From Alicyclobacillus tolerans (lineage in GTDB: Bacteria; Bacillota; Bacilli; Alicyclobacillales; Alicyclobacillaceae): DNA of 64,000 bases. The position numbers and the translations under genes are program-made. Below, piece by piece: positions 51,442 to 60,332 of the stretch (the first letter of the stretch is position 1; each line of letters begins with the position of its first letter). The notes under the pieces were generated by a model. The model was not told the DNA's origin, made no database searches, and saw only the letters and a program-made list of their open reading frames with translations. The DNA lies in assembly GCF_021739485.1 (NCBI RefSeq), contig NZ_JAJFNK010000006.1:62001-126000 (forward strand), read 5' to 3'.

Positions 51442-51903
51442 ATGGAGGCAAAGGTAGAGCGTCTGAAGATCAACTACAAGACTTTGGAAGAATTTAAAAA
51501 ATTCCTCGAAAACGGGCTGGAAGAACTGTCGATGTACGAGGAATTGCAACAAAACATGATTGAGGACCAGATGGAATCTCCATTTTATGGTATTTACAAA
51601 GACGGGAAACTTGTTGCCCGAATGAGCCTCTATCCCATTCCCAGCGCGTATGACCGGTACTTTACGCCTCCGCAAGATTACCTGGAACTGTTTAAACTAG
51701 AAGTTCTGCCGGGGTACAAAGGACAGGGTCTAGGCCGTGCGCTGGTCGAATATGCAAAGACCTTAAAAAAGCCTGTCAAGACCAACGTTCGTCACGGGGC
51801 GCACGATTTCTTTTTGAAACTCGATTTTAAGCCCGTCAAATACGACCCCGTACGAGATCGCGGCGAAAATCCGTACGTTTGGCTCCCTTCTGAAGTCCAC
51901 TAA
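51442..51903 (+). CDS. ylbP: GNAT N-acetyltransferase YlbP
   Basis: 153 residues with the acetyl-CoA loop KLEVLPGYKGQGLGRALVEY and the ylbP-specific opening KVERLKINYKTLEEFKKF, nearly the same as B. subtilis YlbP. ESPFYGIYKDGKLVARMSLY and RGENPYVWLPSE are also shared. Substrate is unknown. It has a GAGGGAG ribosome binding site. In B. subtilis ylbO and ylbP lie just before bshC; here about 7.5 kb of other genes intervene. Confidence 0.9.
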   Translation: MEAKVERLKINYKTLEEFKKFLENGLEELSMYEELQQNMIEDQMESPFYGIYKDGKLVARMSLYPIPSAYDRYFTPPQDYLELFKLEVLPGYKGQGLGRALVEYAKTLKKPVKTNVRHGAHDFFLKLDFKPVKYDPVRDRGENPYVWLPSEVH

Positions 51904-52127
51904 CGAAAGTAGAAGCGCGTTGAACACGTAACAACACTAAACTGAATCCCGGGCTTTGACACAAACTTGATTTCTAACCCGCAAATCGGACCTTCAGCCG
52001 TTTCAACGAAACAGCCGTTCGAGACGGAACGACTCGCGCAAGTTTACAGGTTAAGAAACCTGCTGGAAAGGTGCACCGCAGCCAACGACGCATCCGTCGC
52101 AGCAACTCCATCGGTGCACTCCAGCGG

Positions 52128-52772
52128 TCATTCGGCACGTTCGATGGCGTTGTCGGAAGACACGCGCTCTAAATTCCCAAACTCGTCAATGCGGTACACA
52201 AACCCATCCGAAATATCTCCGTGATCCAATAAGGCGGCTTTCCGAGCCCTGTCCACAATCTGCACAAGGGAACGGTAGTCTTCCACCACCACCTCGTAGT
52301 TTCGCACAAGTTGTTCGTAGTCTTCCTTCACTTTGCTGTAGTCTTTGTCCAGAGTTTCGAATTTTTCCTTCCACTCTGTGGCTTCGCGCTGCGCAGACCG
52401 CCACCGGGAAGCCCACTGTTGAGCCGTGTTTTTTTCCTGCCGCAAAAAACGCAAGACCTGCGCCCACGTCATCAGCGTCGCAGTCGGGTGATCGTAATCT
52501 CCGCCTTCCATTTGGGCTTGAATCTTTTGCGACTTTCGTTCCTTTCGTTCCTCTTTGGCCACTTCTATGGACGGGCGGTACTGCTTTCGGACGCACGCAT
52601 TCCAGCGGAACCCGCAGGCCGCAGCCGTCCTCCCAAGACGACGACTAGCTTCGTTAAATCCAGCAAGCTGCGTACTGCCTTCGCCAATGTGGTGCAAAAC
52701 AATTTCTGCCAGAACCGCGTCATCTTCCGCAGTCCACGCGTCCTGTCTCATCGTCCGTAGGCTTTGTCTCAT
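52128..52772 (-). CDS. RsfA-family regulator (YlbO type)
   Basis: 214 residues, starting MRQSLRTMRQDAW ten bases after GGAGG. The N-terminal Myb/SANT-like DNA-binding domain (about residues 8-65) has the spaced tryptophan pattern DAWTAEDDAVLAEIVLHHI and CGFRWNACVRKQY. A long coiled coil follows (about 110-180). The family includes RsfA, a prespore regulator that modulates sigma-F genes, and YlbO, under sigma-E. Being next to ylbP, it is probably the ylbO equivalent. Confidence 0.88.
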   Translation of the reverse strand: MRQSLRTMRQDAWTAEDDAVLAEIVLHHIGEGSTQLAGFNEASRRLGRTAAACGFRWNACVRKQYRPSIEVAKEERKERKSQKIQAQMEGGDYDHPTATLMTWAQVLRFLRQEKNTAQQWASRWRSAQREATEWKEKFETLDKDYSKVKEDYEQLVRNYEVVVEDYRSLVQIVDRARKAALLDHGDISDGFVYRIDEFGNLERVSSDNAIERAE

Positions 52773-52935
52773 ATTTCTATGGCCTCCTGATTCCATCAAT
52801 TCCGTGGTATGAGAAATATTGTGTCATGTGAATCTACCAGTTGTTATTTCCAAAAACGAAAGCCTTTAAACATAAACAAAGACCCGGAGCTACTCCGGAT
52901 CTAACAGATAAACCCCTATGGGAGTGCGATGTGAG

Positions 52936-53172
52936 TCAGTTGCGGGAGATAAGTCTGCGCGGTCCTTTTCTCTCGTAAATCGCCGGCTCTCCTGCATGCA
53001 CAAACATAAAATCTGCCATTCGCTTGGCGTTCCTTCTCGGGCGTTTGCGAAGCAATTGGTAAAGCGCTACGGTAACGGCAACCCAGCGACTGTTGAGCAG
53101 CGTCTTCCACAACGCATACACCATGGCCAGTATCCGGACCAAGCGTATGACCAACCGGATCGTACGCACCAT
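52936..53172 (-). CDS. Small basic membrane-associated protein, 78 residues
   Basis: Starts MVRTIRLVIRLVRILAMVYA eight bases after GGGAG. One or two hydrophobic helices (about 8-22 and 28-42) lie among many arginines (RKRPRRNAKR). It begins 45 bases after the thiI stop on the same strand. No family was recognised. Confidence 0.55.
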   Translation of the reverse strand: MVRTIRLVIRLVRILAMVYALWKTLLNSRWVAVTVALYQLLRKRPRRNAKRMADFMFVHAGEPAIYERKGPRRLISRN

Positions 53173-53216
53173 CTGAACCACTCCCTTGAACCTAGGATGC
53201 TCAAGGAAGGCGCATG

Positions 53217-54398
53217 TCAAACCTCGTGGTCCATTAGAAAAGTTTTCAAAGTGGTGCGTTCTATAGCTCCTCGCACCAGTTCATCCACGGGCAGGTTTTT
53301 TTCCGCATCGTAAACTTCGGTGAGTGTGGGTCGAGTTCTCGGACTCTTGGGTACGAATATGGTGCAGCAATCCTCAAACGGCAAAATGGACGTTTCATAG
53401 GTGCCAATCTCCCGGGACCGCCGGATGATGTCCACTTTGTCTTCTGCGATTAACGGGCGCAACACGGGCAAGTGCGTCACTTCGTTGATGACGTGAATGC
53501 TTTCCAATGTCTGACTGGCCACTTGCCCAAGGCTTTCACCCGTAACGAGAGCCAACAGACGCCGTTGCGATGAGATCTCCGCAGCGATACGCAGCATCAT
53601 GCGCCGCATGATGGTAATCCCTAAGTTTTCGGGGCAGTGCTTTCTGATCGCGGTTTGCACGTCCGTAAAATGCACCGTATGCAAGCGAACCCGCGTCCCC
53701 CACTGTGCCAAGATGCCCGCCAGAGTCTCGACCTTTTGGAGGGCCCGCTCGCTGGTAAAGGGAAAGCTGTGAAAGTGAATCGCCTCCAACTCTACGCCGC
53801 GCTTCATGGCCAACCATCCGGCTACCGGACTGTCTATGCCTCCAGACAAAAGCAAACCTACACGGCCCCCCGAGCCGACTGGCAATCCGCCAACAGCGGG
53901 AACTTTTTCACCGTAAATGAACGCTCCTTCGCTGCGCAGTTCGACAAACACTGTCAAATCCGGAGTGTGGACGTCCACACTCCACCCGGGATTGGCTTTC
54001 AAAATTCCGGCCCCAACTTGCGCAGCAATTTCCATGGAGTTCAGAGGATATTGCTTGTTCGGCCGTCTGGCTTCGACTTTAAACGTTTGCGGGTGGTCTT
54101 TCGTCTGCTCTTGCACGAACCGCGCCGCAACCTCAATGACTCGCGAAATCTCAGTGTCGGTCACTTCTACTGGGCTTAAAGAGATAATGCCAAAAACCTT
54201 GCGCAACCGCGCAATCACTTCATCGGCAGGGGCTTCATTCAAGGTGACCATAATTCTGCCGCTCGTTCTTTCGAGTCTCACTTGGGGCCAAAGCTCGAGC
54301 GCGCGTTGCATGTTCCGAACCAGCACTCGTTCAAAGTCTGACCGGTTCTTGCCTTTTAAACTGATTTCCCCGTATCTTGCAATCACGTGTTCAACCAT
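53217..54398 (-). CDS. thiI: tRNA 4-thiouridine synthetase ThiI
   Basis: Uses ATP to activate U8 of tRNA for thiolation, with sulfur from a cysteine desulfurase. The 393-residue form lacks the C-terminal rhodanese domain, as in B. subtilis. Parts: ferredoxin-like and THUMP domains (about 1-165, ARYGEISLKGKNRSDFERVL) and the PP-loop LLLSGGIDSPVAGW. The start MVEHVIARYGE is chosen over a longer frame for its GGTGGGG. It lies 51 bases after the cysteine desulfurase gene. Confidence 0.95.
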   Translation of the reverse strand: MVEHVIARYGEISLKGKNRSDFERVLVRNMQRALELWPQVRLERTSGRIMVTLNEAPADEVIARLRKVFGIISLSPVEVTDTEISRVIEVAARFVQEQTKDHPQTFKVEARRPNKQYPLNSMEIAAQVGAGILKANPGWSVDVHTPDLTVFVELRSEGAFIYGEKVPAVGGLPVGSGGRVGLLLSGGIDSPVAGWLAMKRGVELEAIHFHSFPFTSERALQKVETLAGILAQWGTRVRLHTVHFTDVQTAIRKHCPENLGITIMRRMMLRIAAEISSQRRLLALVTGESLGQVASQTLESIHVINEVTHLPVLRPLIAEDKVDIIRRSREIGTYETSILPFEDCCTIFVPKSPRTRPTLTEVYDAEKNLPVDELVRGAIERTTLKTFLMDHEV

Positions 54399-54449
54399 GC
54401 TCGCCCCACCTTTTAACATCGACTTTTGGGTTAAACTCAACATGTCCTC

Positions 54450-55586
54450 TTACAGCAAATTGCGCAGCCACGTTGTCTGCTCGCGCACAATTTGGATCGC
54501 TTGATCCACGTCCGCCTTGGTATGGCGTGGACCCAGGGACAACCGCAGGGTACCCGTAATTTCAACCTGGGGCTTGTGCATCGCCTTTAAAACATGACTG
54601 TCCGAGACTTGGCCGTGATGGGTTGAACACGCAGAACCGGTAGAAACGAACAGTCCTTGCGATTCCAAAGCGTGCACCATCACCTCTCCTTTTAAACCGG
54701 GAAACGATACACTCACAATATAGGGCGAGGCCATGACCGGTCGTTGCACGCGACAGTCCGGAATGCTTTGCAGTCCGTCGAGCAACTGCTCCATGAGCGA
54801 CTGCATCGCTGGCCAGTTTTGACGGGGTGTTGCCGCTTGAGCTGCTGCGCCAAACGCGGCAATGCCAAGAGTGTTTTCGGTTCCAGAGCGCAAACCGAAC
54901 TCTTGGCCGCCTCCGTACAAGACGGGTTCCAACTCGAGCCCCTTTCGCACAAACAAGGCCCCTACACCTTTTGGCGCACCGATTTTATGGCCGGACACGG
55001 AGTACAAATCCGCGTTGGCCGTCCTCGCGCAATTTTCGATTTTTCCAAAAGCCTGTATCCCATCGACGTGGAAAACGGTTCGCGGCCGTTTCGACAACTC
55101 GGCCCCGATCTCCGCCACTGGCAAGATTGCGCCGGTTTCATTATTCACATGCATCGTGCTGACTAAAAACGTGTCGTCCCGAACCGCTGACAAAACGTCT
55201 TGAACCGCTACGTTCCCATCTGCTTGCGGTGCAACGTAAGAGACTTCAAAACCCTCCCGCTCCAGGGCGCGGAAGGTTTCTAAAACGGAAGGGTGTTCAA
55301 TCTGCGTCGTCACGGCGTGTTTTCCGCGAGCCTTTGCCCGTTTTGCCACACCGCGGATGGCGAGGTTATTCGCTTCCGTACCACATCCGGTAAAGACGAC
55401 TTTCCCGTCCGGTCTTCCCAGCACCCTCTGTACGTGTTTTCGAGCCGCATCCAAAAACTTTTCGGCTTGTACGCCTTTGTGGTGAAGAGAGGATGGGTTT
55501 CCATATGTATCAAGCGCTGCTGTCAGCGCATCTTTGACCTCGGGTAACAACGGCGTCGTGGCCGCTGTGTCAAAGTACAGTTCCAA
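54450..55586 (-). CDS. nifZ: Cysteine desulfurase of the NifS/IscS family, ThiI partner
   Basis: PLP enzyme that releases persulfide sulfur from cysteine. The 378 residues include YFDTAATTPLLP, GTEANNLAI, the PLP lysine in SVSGHKIGAPKGVGALFV and the catalytic cysteine loop STGSACSTHHG. Adjacency to thiI matches B. subtilis, where NifZ feeds ThiI. The short catalytic loop belongs to the NifS/IscS class. Confidence 0.93.
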   Translation of the reverse strand: MELYFDTAATTPLLPEVKDALTAALDTYGNPSSLHHKGVQAEKFLDAARKHVQRVLGRPDGKVVFTGCGTEANNLAIRGVAKRAKARGKHAVTTQIEHPSVLETFRALEREGFEVSYVAPQADGNVAVQDVLSAVRDDTFLVSTMHVNNETGAILPVAEIGAELSKRPRTVFHVDGIQAFGKIENCARTANADLYSVSGHKIGAPKGVGALFVRKGLELEPVLYGGGQEFGLRSGTENTLGIAAFGAAAQAATPRQNWPAMQSLMEQLLDGLQSIPDCRVQRPVMASPYIVSVSFPGLKGEVMVHALESQGLFVSTGSACSTHHGQVSDSHVLKAMHKPQVEITGTLRLSLGPRHTKADVDQAIQIVREQTTWLRNLL

Positions 55587-55687
55587 CCTGATGTCCCCTT
55601 TAACCGTTAAAACTCAAACTAAAGCAAACCCCATTTGCAAACGCCAGAAGTCAACGACCCAGCTCAAAAAAGGTCCATAACAAATAA

Positions 55688-55710
55688 GGTACGCCTAACG
55701 TTCACGTACC
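55688..55710 (-). terminator. Hairpin downstream of gap
   Basis: GGTACG and CGTACC pair around an eleven-base loop; on the minus strand TTATTTGTTAT follows. It lies about 130 bases after the gap stop, before the cysteine desulfurase gene. Confidence 0.45.
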
Positions 55711-55841
55711 TGCAAGTCCAAACGCCATATTTCGCTCATTTTAGCTGTTTTTAGCTCATTGCTGTACGAATGAGGCACGAAATTTCACTTGGACCTGTTG
55801 AAACCTGTTTTTGTTGTCGCGGCGGCAGTTGCCGCAAACCG

Positions 55842-56903
55842 TCATTGGGGATGATACGCGGTCGCGGCGGCCGGATGTGTAGACCCGGTGCGAGTCGCTA
55901 GAGCAATCTCCCGGATGATATCCACAATTCGGCACGAGTAACCCCATTCGTTGTCGTACCACGCGAGCACTTTGACGGTGGACTCGTTGACGACCATCGT
56001 CGACAAACCATCGACAATGGCGGACCGGCTATCGCCGTTAAAGTCGATCGAGACGAGCGGTTCTTCCGTATAGCCAAGGATGCTTGGCATGTCGACTGCA
56101 GCTGCCCTGCTGAGAGCTTGGTTGATTTCTTCTCTCGTCACAGGGGCCTTTACTTGGACCACCAGATCAATAATGGACACGTTCGGAGTAGGAATACGCA
56201 GCGAAATTCCGTTCAATTTCCCGGCCAGTTCCGGGAGTACCAAACCGATGGCTTTTGCAGCACCGGTCTTGGTGGGTATGACAGACTGCCCGCACGACCT
56301 TGCCCGGCGCAAATCCTGGTGTGGATTGTCCAGGTTGTTTTGGTCGTTCGTATACGAATGAACCGTTGTTACGAGTCCACTTTCAATGCCAAATGTTTCA
56401 TGCAACACCTTGACGACGGGAGCCAAGCAATTTGTAGTACACGAAGCGCCGGAGACAATCTGGTGGTGGTCCGCGTCAAATTCTGTGTGGTTGACCCCTA
56501 TCACCATGGTCATATCTGCATCGTTGTCCGTTTTGGCAGGAGCAGTGATAACGACTCGCTTCGCCCCTTGCTGCAAATGAATGCCGGCCGTCTCGCGAGT
56601 TCTGAACTTTCCCGTGGCTTCGACGACGACGTCGATGCCGAGTTCTGCCCACGGCAAAACAGACGGATCGCGAGTCATAAACAACTTCGTTTCCTGCTTC
56701 CCCGCCTTAAAACCACCTTCAGTTACGTCCACTGGAACACTCCATGTGCCATGAACGGAATCGTATTTAAGGAGATGTGCAAGCGTGGCCGCATCCGAGG
56801 TGCCATTGACTGCCACAACATCGATATCCCCTTGTTCAATCGCCCGCCGGTATACCATCCGCCCGATACGGCCAAATCCATTGATTGCGACACGGATTGT
56901 CAT
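55842..56903 (-). CDS. gapB: Glyceraldehyde-3-phosphate dehydrogenase, GapB-like
   Basis: 353 residues with INGFGRIGRMVYRRA, the catalytic cysteine in SGASCTTNCLAP and the NEWGYSCR C-terminal motif. The sequence follows B. subtilis GapB: YTNDQNNLDNPH, QDLRRARSCGQSVIPT, and a VAVNGTSD turn without the Asp32 that would bind the NAD ribose. That predicts NADP use and gluconeogenic direction. It stands alone, without pgk or tpi. The C-terminus extends about 15 residues (GSTHPAAATAYHPQ) past the usual end. Confidence 0.9.
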   Translation of the reverse strand: MTIRVAINGFGRIGRMVYRRAIEQGDIDVVAVNGTSDAATLAHLLKYDSVHGTWSVPVDVTEGGFKAGKQETKLFMTRDPSVLPWAELGIDVVVEATGKFRTRETAGIHLQQGAKRVVITAPAKTDNDADMTMVIGVNHTEFDADHHQIVSGASCTTNCLAPVVKVLHETFGIESGLVTTVHSYTNDQNNLDNPHQDLRRARSCGQSVIPTKTGAAKAIGLVLPELAGKLNGISLRIPTPNVSIIDLVVQVKAPVTREEINQALSRAAAVDMPSILGYTEEPLVSIDFNGDSRSAIVDGLSTMVVNESTVKVLAWYDNEWGYSCRIVDIIREIALATRTGSTHPAAATAYHPQ

Positions 56904-57201
56904 AATCAGTTGAACGCCCCTTTGTGCAACATATAGCGGTGCCTGTATAAAAAAGTATTGCTGCCTCCACTATATTACACAAGGACAACGAAATGTTCCA
57001 TACTAAAAAGAAAACATGATGAAAATAGTGTGTCACAATTGGCGTCTGCCGCGTATTGATGCTCACTTTGAAACCATTCTCTCGAGGCTGGCGTCCCGAC
57101 GTGCAGGTACACACCCAAGAAACACACGCCATTCTAAGAGGCGAACCAGCAAGCAAAATCCATTAAGGAAAATCCATCAAGCCAGATGCCACACCGACAA
57201 A

Positions 57202-57285
57202 TCAGTGCCCGTATATATACTTAATTCCCATGGCGAGAAACACTACACCAATGATCATACAGGCAATCGCCAGTCTTCTTAACAC
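57202..57285 (-). CDS. Membrane micropeptide of 27 residues
   Basis: GTG start five bases after GGGGGAG, overlapping the stop of the methyltransferase gene. Sequence begins MLRRLAIACMIIGVVFLAMG and ends in IKYIYGH: a short basic head, one hydrophobic helix, a short tail. Too short for most gene callers. The strong ribosome binding site and coupled start support it. The rest of the gap to gap (56904-57201) shows no gene. Confidence 0.55.
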   Translation of the reverse strand: MLRRLAIACMIIGVVFLAMGIKYIYGH

Positions 57286-58370
57286 GAATGCTCCCCCGCC
57301 ATCCAATCGCATTCCATGACTGAAAACCGTTCCCCCATCCCGCCAGGCAAAACCAGTTGCTTCAATTGGTTCGTTAAAGCAACGCGGCGCCTGTTTGCAT
57401 CTTCGAAGGCGCTAGAATCAGTCATGCTTTCAAGCACGTTCAGTATACCAGATGACAATAGGAACTGCCCTTGAGATTGCAGAGGAAGAACGCGGAACCC
57501 GGCCTTCGCAGCACTTGCATACGCGTGATCCCAATTGACATCACTGGTAATATCTGATAAACCCGGAGAGCTGAGTACATCCGTCACACGGTGGCTCGAA
57601 AACGCCCGGATGGTGCCTTGCGGCCGCATTCCGTCTCTCCACGCCCCCGTGGTAATGCCGTAATCGATAAACAAACCTCGGATGTTTCGCCCAATCCGGC
57701 TTAATTGCCGAAAAAACTCGTCCAGTCCTGGGCAGACTTCAGCCTGCGTTCCTTCCGGACAATCCACATACTTCATGGCACTGGATGCAATTTCGGGCGC
57801 GGCTGCCCCCCAGGAAAAACTGGCTTGTCCGGAATCCGCGATAGTGACAAACGCTTGCTCCCAGCCCAGTTTGGTTCTTCGAACGATTTCCACGGGAAGG
57901 GCATCGAGAACCTCGTTGCCGACAAACACCGTATCCAATGAAGCATCGGGTTCTTCCCAGCAAAAATGAATTCGCTCACTGTTCTGCAGCCCGTCCGCTG
58001 CCAGGCGTTCGGCCTGAAGCTGCCGGAGCATGGGAGACGGATCGACAATGACGTAGCGCACATGAACGCCCTTCGGAAGTGTGGCCAGCAGTTGGCGAGC
58101 TATCCCTTGCGCGAGTTCGCCTTGTCCCGCCCCATATTCGACAACCTGCAGCTCCAGTGGCTCGCCAAAGTCGCGCCAGCGCAAAAATGCGTATTGTCCC
58201 AGCGTTGCAGAAAAAAGTGAAAACTGAGCCGCTGTATAGAAATCCGCATCCTGAAGGCCAATCTTTACAGCCTTCTGATAGTACCCATCGCTTTCATCGT
58301 ACAGCGCGATTTCCATGAAGCGGGAGAAGTTGAGTTCTCCCGCATCGGACCATTGTTTGAGTCTTGACAT
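57279..58370 (-). CDS. MidA-family (DUF185/NDUFAF7-like) SAM-dependent methyltransferase
   Basis: About 363 residues. Family motifs: FMEIALYDESDGYY at the start, DFYTAAQFSLFSATLGQ, the SAM motif VVEYGAGQGELAQGIARQ, IVDPSPMLRQLQ and VGNEVLDALPVE, all of the kind seen in mitochondrial NDUFAF7, which methylates an arginine of complex I. The bacterial substrate is unknown. No good ribosome binding site was seen before the start. The micropeptide gene overlaps its end. Confidence 0.88.
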   Translation of the reverse strand: MSRLKQWSDAGELNFSRFMEIALYDESDGYYQKAVKIGLQDADFYTAAQFSLFSATLGQYAFLRWRDFGEPLELQVVEYGAGQGELAQGIARQLLATLPKGVHVRYVIVDPSPMLRQLQAERLAADGLQNSERIHFCWEEPDASLDTVFVGNEVLDALPVEIVRRTKLGWEQAFVTIADSGQASFSWGAAAPEIASSAMKYVDCPEGTQAEVCPGLDEFFRQLSRIGRNIRGLFIDYGITTGAWRDGMRPQGTIRAFSSHRVTDVLSSPGLSDITSDVNWDHAYASAAKAGFRVLPLQSQGQFLLSSGILNVLESMTDSSAFEDANRRRVALTNQLKQLVLPGGMGERFSVMECDWMAGEHSC

Positions 58371-58509
58371 GACGGTCAAACAGCGTCATCTCCGATTTCT
58401 ACTGGGTCTGGGCACCTGGACGCTCCTTGCATCGTCCATCGGTTTCCGAAGCCCTTCGAGCTATCGCGATTTGCGGCCATTGTGGCTAATGACAACACGC
58501 CTTTCGCGC

Positions 58510-59094
58510 TCACTGCGCGCGAACAATGACGTCGTCAATCAATCCGTAATTCTTGCCTTCCTGCGCCGACATAAAGAAATCCCGCTCGGTATCCTCTTCA
58601 ATTCGCTCCAGAGGCTGCCCCGACCGCTCACTTAAAATCTGATTTAAGCGTTGCCTGGTTTTGATGATGTGTTCGGCGTGAATGGCAATATCCGTCGCTT
58701 GACCCCTCGCACCGCCGAGCGGCTGGTGAATCATGATTTCGGAGTTCGGCAATGCGAACCTCTTGCCTTTCGCCCCGGCCGTTAACAATACAGCGCCCAT
58801 GCTGGCCGCCAGGCCCACACAAATTGTGGATACATCCGGCTTAATGTGCTGCATGGTATCGTAGATCGCCAATCCGGCGCTCACAGACCCGCCGGGACTG
58901 TTTATGTACATCTGAATATCCCGTTCCGGGTCGTCCGCGGACAAAAACAACAATTGAGCCACTACAGCGTTAGCGACATCTGCATCAATTGGCGTTCCTA
59001 GAAAAATAATGCGGTCTTTCAACAACCGGGAATAGATGTCGTAACTGCGTTCACCTCGGCTCGTTTGTTCAACGACAACGGGTACCAAACTCAT
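58510..59094 (-). CDS. clpP: ATP-dependent Clp protease proteolytic subunit
   Basis: 194-residue serine peptidase that forms the barrel used by ClpC, ClpE and ClpX. The start [19 protein letters not shown] lies nine bases after AGGAGG. Catalytic residues are in [11 protein letters not shown] (Ser) and [10 protein letters not shown] (His), with the aspartate further on; [11 protein letters not shown] forms the oxyanion strand. A promoter overlapped by a CtsR operator lies upstream. Confidence 0.97.
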   Translation of the reverse strand: MSLVPVVVEQTSRGERSYDIYSRLLKDRIIFLGTPIDADVANAVVAQLLFLSADDPERDIQMYINSPGGSVSAGLAIYDTMQHIKPDVSTICVGLAASMGAVLLTAGAKGKRFALPNSEIMIHQPLGGARGQATDIAIHAEHIIKTRQRLNQILSERSGQPLERIEEDTERDFFMSAQEGKNYGLIDDVIVRAQ

Positions 59095-59140
59095 CACAAA
59101 GTTCCTCCTTTGGATACACATTCACAACGTCGCAACCCAA

Positions 59141-59169
59141 AGTATGCAGGAATCGCGAACATTAGTCAA
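59141..59169 (-). promoter_or_regulatory. Sigma-A promoter of clpP
   Basis: TTGACT (59164-59169), 17 bases, CATACT (59141-59146) on the minus strand. The -35 lies inside the CtsR operator. Confidence 0.7.
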
Positions 59170-59180
59170 GGAAAGTCAAA
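59164..59180. promoter_or_regulatory. CtsR operator at the clpP promoter
   Basis: AGTCAAGGAAAGTCAAA on the plus strand fits the CtsR heptad repeat RGTCAAANANRGTCAAA with a single mismatch. A further GTCAAAC follows directly at 59181. Covering the -35 box, it explains heat-shock control of clpP. Confidence 0.85.
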
Positions 59181-59294
59181 GTCAAACATACTGAAGCTCA
59201 GCCCGGACATACTAACGGTGTTTCGGACGCTATCCATTGTGTGCTCATCTAGCCAAACCTATAAGCGACTGTTCTGTATGTCAAAGGAGGCGGG

Positions 59295-59807
59295 TTGAAA
59301 TTGCAAAGCAATATTGGCTTATTAGACCGTTACATCCGGTTTACGACTGGAGCTTTTGTTCTAGCCAGTGCGGTTCAGATGCGCCGTAATTCCTTAGCGA
59401 AAAACGCACTGCTCCTCTTTGGTGCCTCGAAGCTTGCAGAAGGGGTCACAGGTTTTTGTCCCTTACTGTACGCCGCAGGAGTACGGAATCCAGAAAGTGA
59501 GCAAAACGCGCAAACCGGTCAGAATCAAAACGCAGCTTCGGTTCAAGGGACTCCTTGGCAAAGCCAGAACCAAAGCCAGAACCAAATGCAGCCTCAGCAG
59601 TTTCATTCGAACTCTGCATCGGCTGGCAGTGACGGACACAGGTCCGAACGCCAACATGATACTTTTCAGGGCGATTCACGCGGTACTCATGCGTCAGATG
59701 GCCAGGGGAGCACCCACGAGAGCGGAACCCATTTTAGCCGGGAACAAGGACATTCCGGCCAAACGCAGCGCCATGACGTGGACCGCGAAACATCTCACGT
59801 CCACTAA
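59295..59807 (+). CDS. DUF2892 (YgaP-like) membrane domain with a Gln/Ser/His-rich tail
   Basis: 170 residues. The N-terminal 65 residues (NIGLLDRYIRFTTGAFVLAS, then LLFGASKLAEGVTGFCPLL) match the two-helix DUF2892 domain that follows the rhodanese domain in YgaP; the family cysteine is present. The last 100 residues are disordered, rich in Gln, Ser, Asn, Gly and His. Start is TTG at 59295 or 59301 after AAAGGAGG. Divergent from clpP. Function is unknown. Confidence 0.8.
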   Translation: MKLQSNIGLLDRYIRFTTGAFVLASAVQMRRNSLAKNALLLFGASKLAEGVTGFCPLLYAAGVRNPESEQNAQTGQNQNAASVQGTPWQSQNQSQNQMQPQQFHSNSASAGSDGHRSERQHDTFQGDSRGTHASDGQGSTHESGTHFSREQGHSGQTQRHDVDRETSHVH

Positions 59808-59874
59808 TGAAACTCCCAGAATGAAACCAGGAATCAGGCTTTGCGTTCGACCTTTGCGCTCGACGCGAATCAAT

Positions 59875-59906
59875 CAAAAGGGTTGCCACACGAGGCAACC
59901 CTTTTG
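59875..59906. terminator. Strong bidirectional-type terminator
   Basis: CAAAAGGGTTGCC and GGCAACCCTTTTG form a perfect 13-pair stem with a six-base loop. The T-run is within the stem in both directions. It ends the DUF2892 gene and may also stop minus-strand transcripts. Confidence 0.85.
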
Positions 59907-60032
59907 ATGTTTCGGATATGCAAATTGACATAAGTTCAGTGGAAACACACTCAACACTTCGGCGCCTAACCGTGGAAAAACCTCGACCTGTTCCGAGCCA
60001 AGGTCATCCTCAGCGAGAATCAACGGCATCAA

Positions 60033-60209
60033 TCAGCCGCACTCGCTTCGAAAACGCACGCCGAACTTGCCCCGGCGCGTCTGGTATACCTGTACTTCAC
60101 GGGGAGCCGCCTCGCCCCGAATCCGCTCATCGGCTTCCACCCACATCACCGCACAATACGCCTCAAACTTGGAGCTGTACAACCCGGCGAAATACACCCA
60201 AGGATCCAT
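60033..60209 (-). CDS. Small conserved-looking protein, 58 residues
   Basis: Starts MDPWVYFAGLYSSKFEAYC eight bases after GGGAGGG. The fold looks mixed alpha/beta with EVQVYQTRRGKFGVRFR at the end. No membrane segment, no family recognised. It lies alone between the terminator at 59906 and the isochorismatase-like gene. Confidence 0.6.
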   Translation of the reverse strand: MDPWVYFAGLYSSKFEAYCAVMWVEADERIRGEAAPREVQVYQTRRGKFGVRFRSECG

Positions 60210-60332
60210 GGACATCACCCTCCCCGCACTTAGTATGTGCGGGACGTGAAGGGCCTTGCACACCAAACTTTGGTTGTTACAGGTTCACAGTGCCCTCTCC
60301 AAGGAAACCGGTCATACAACGCAACCTGCTCG

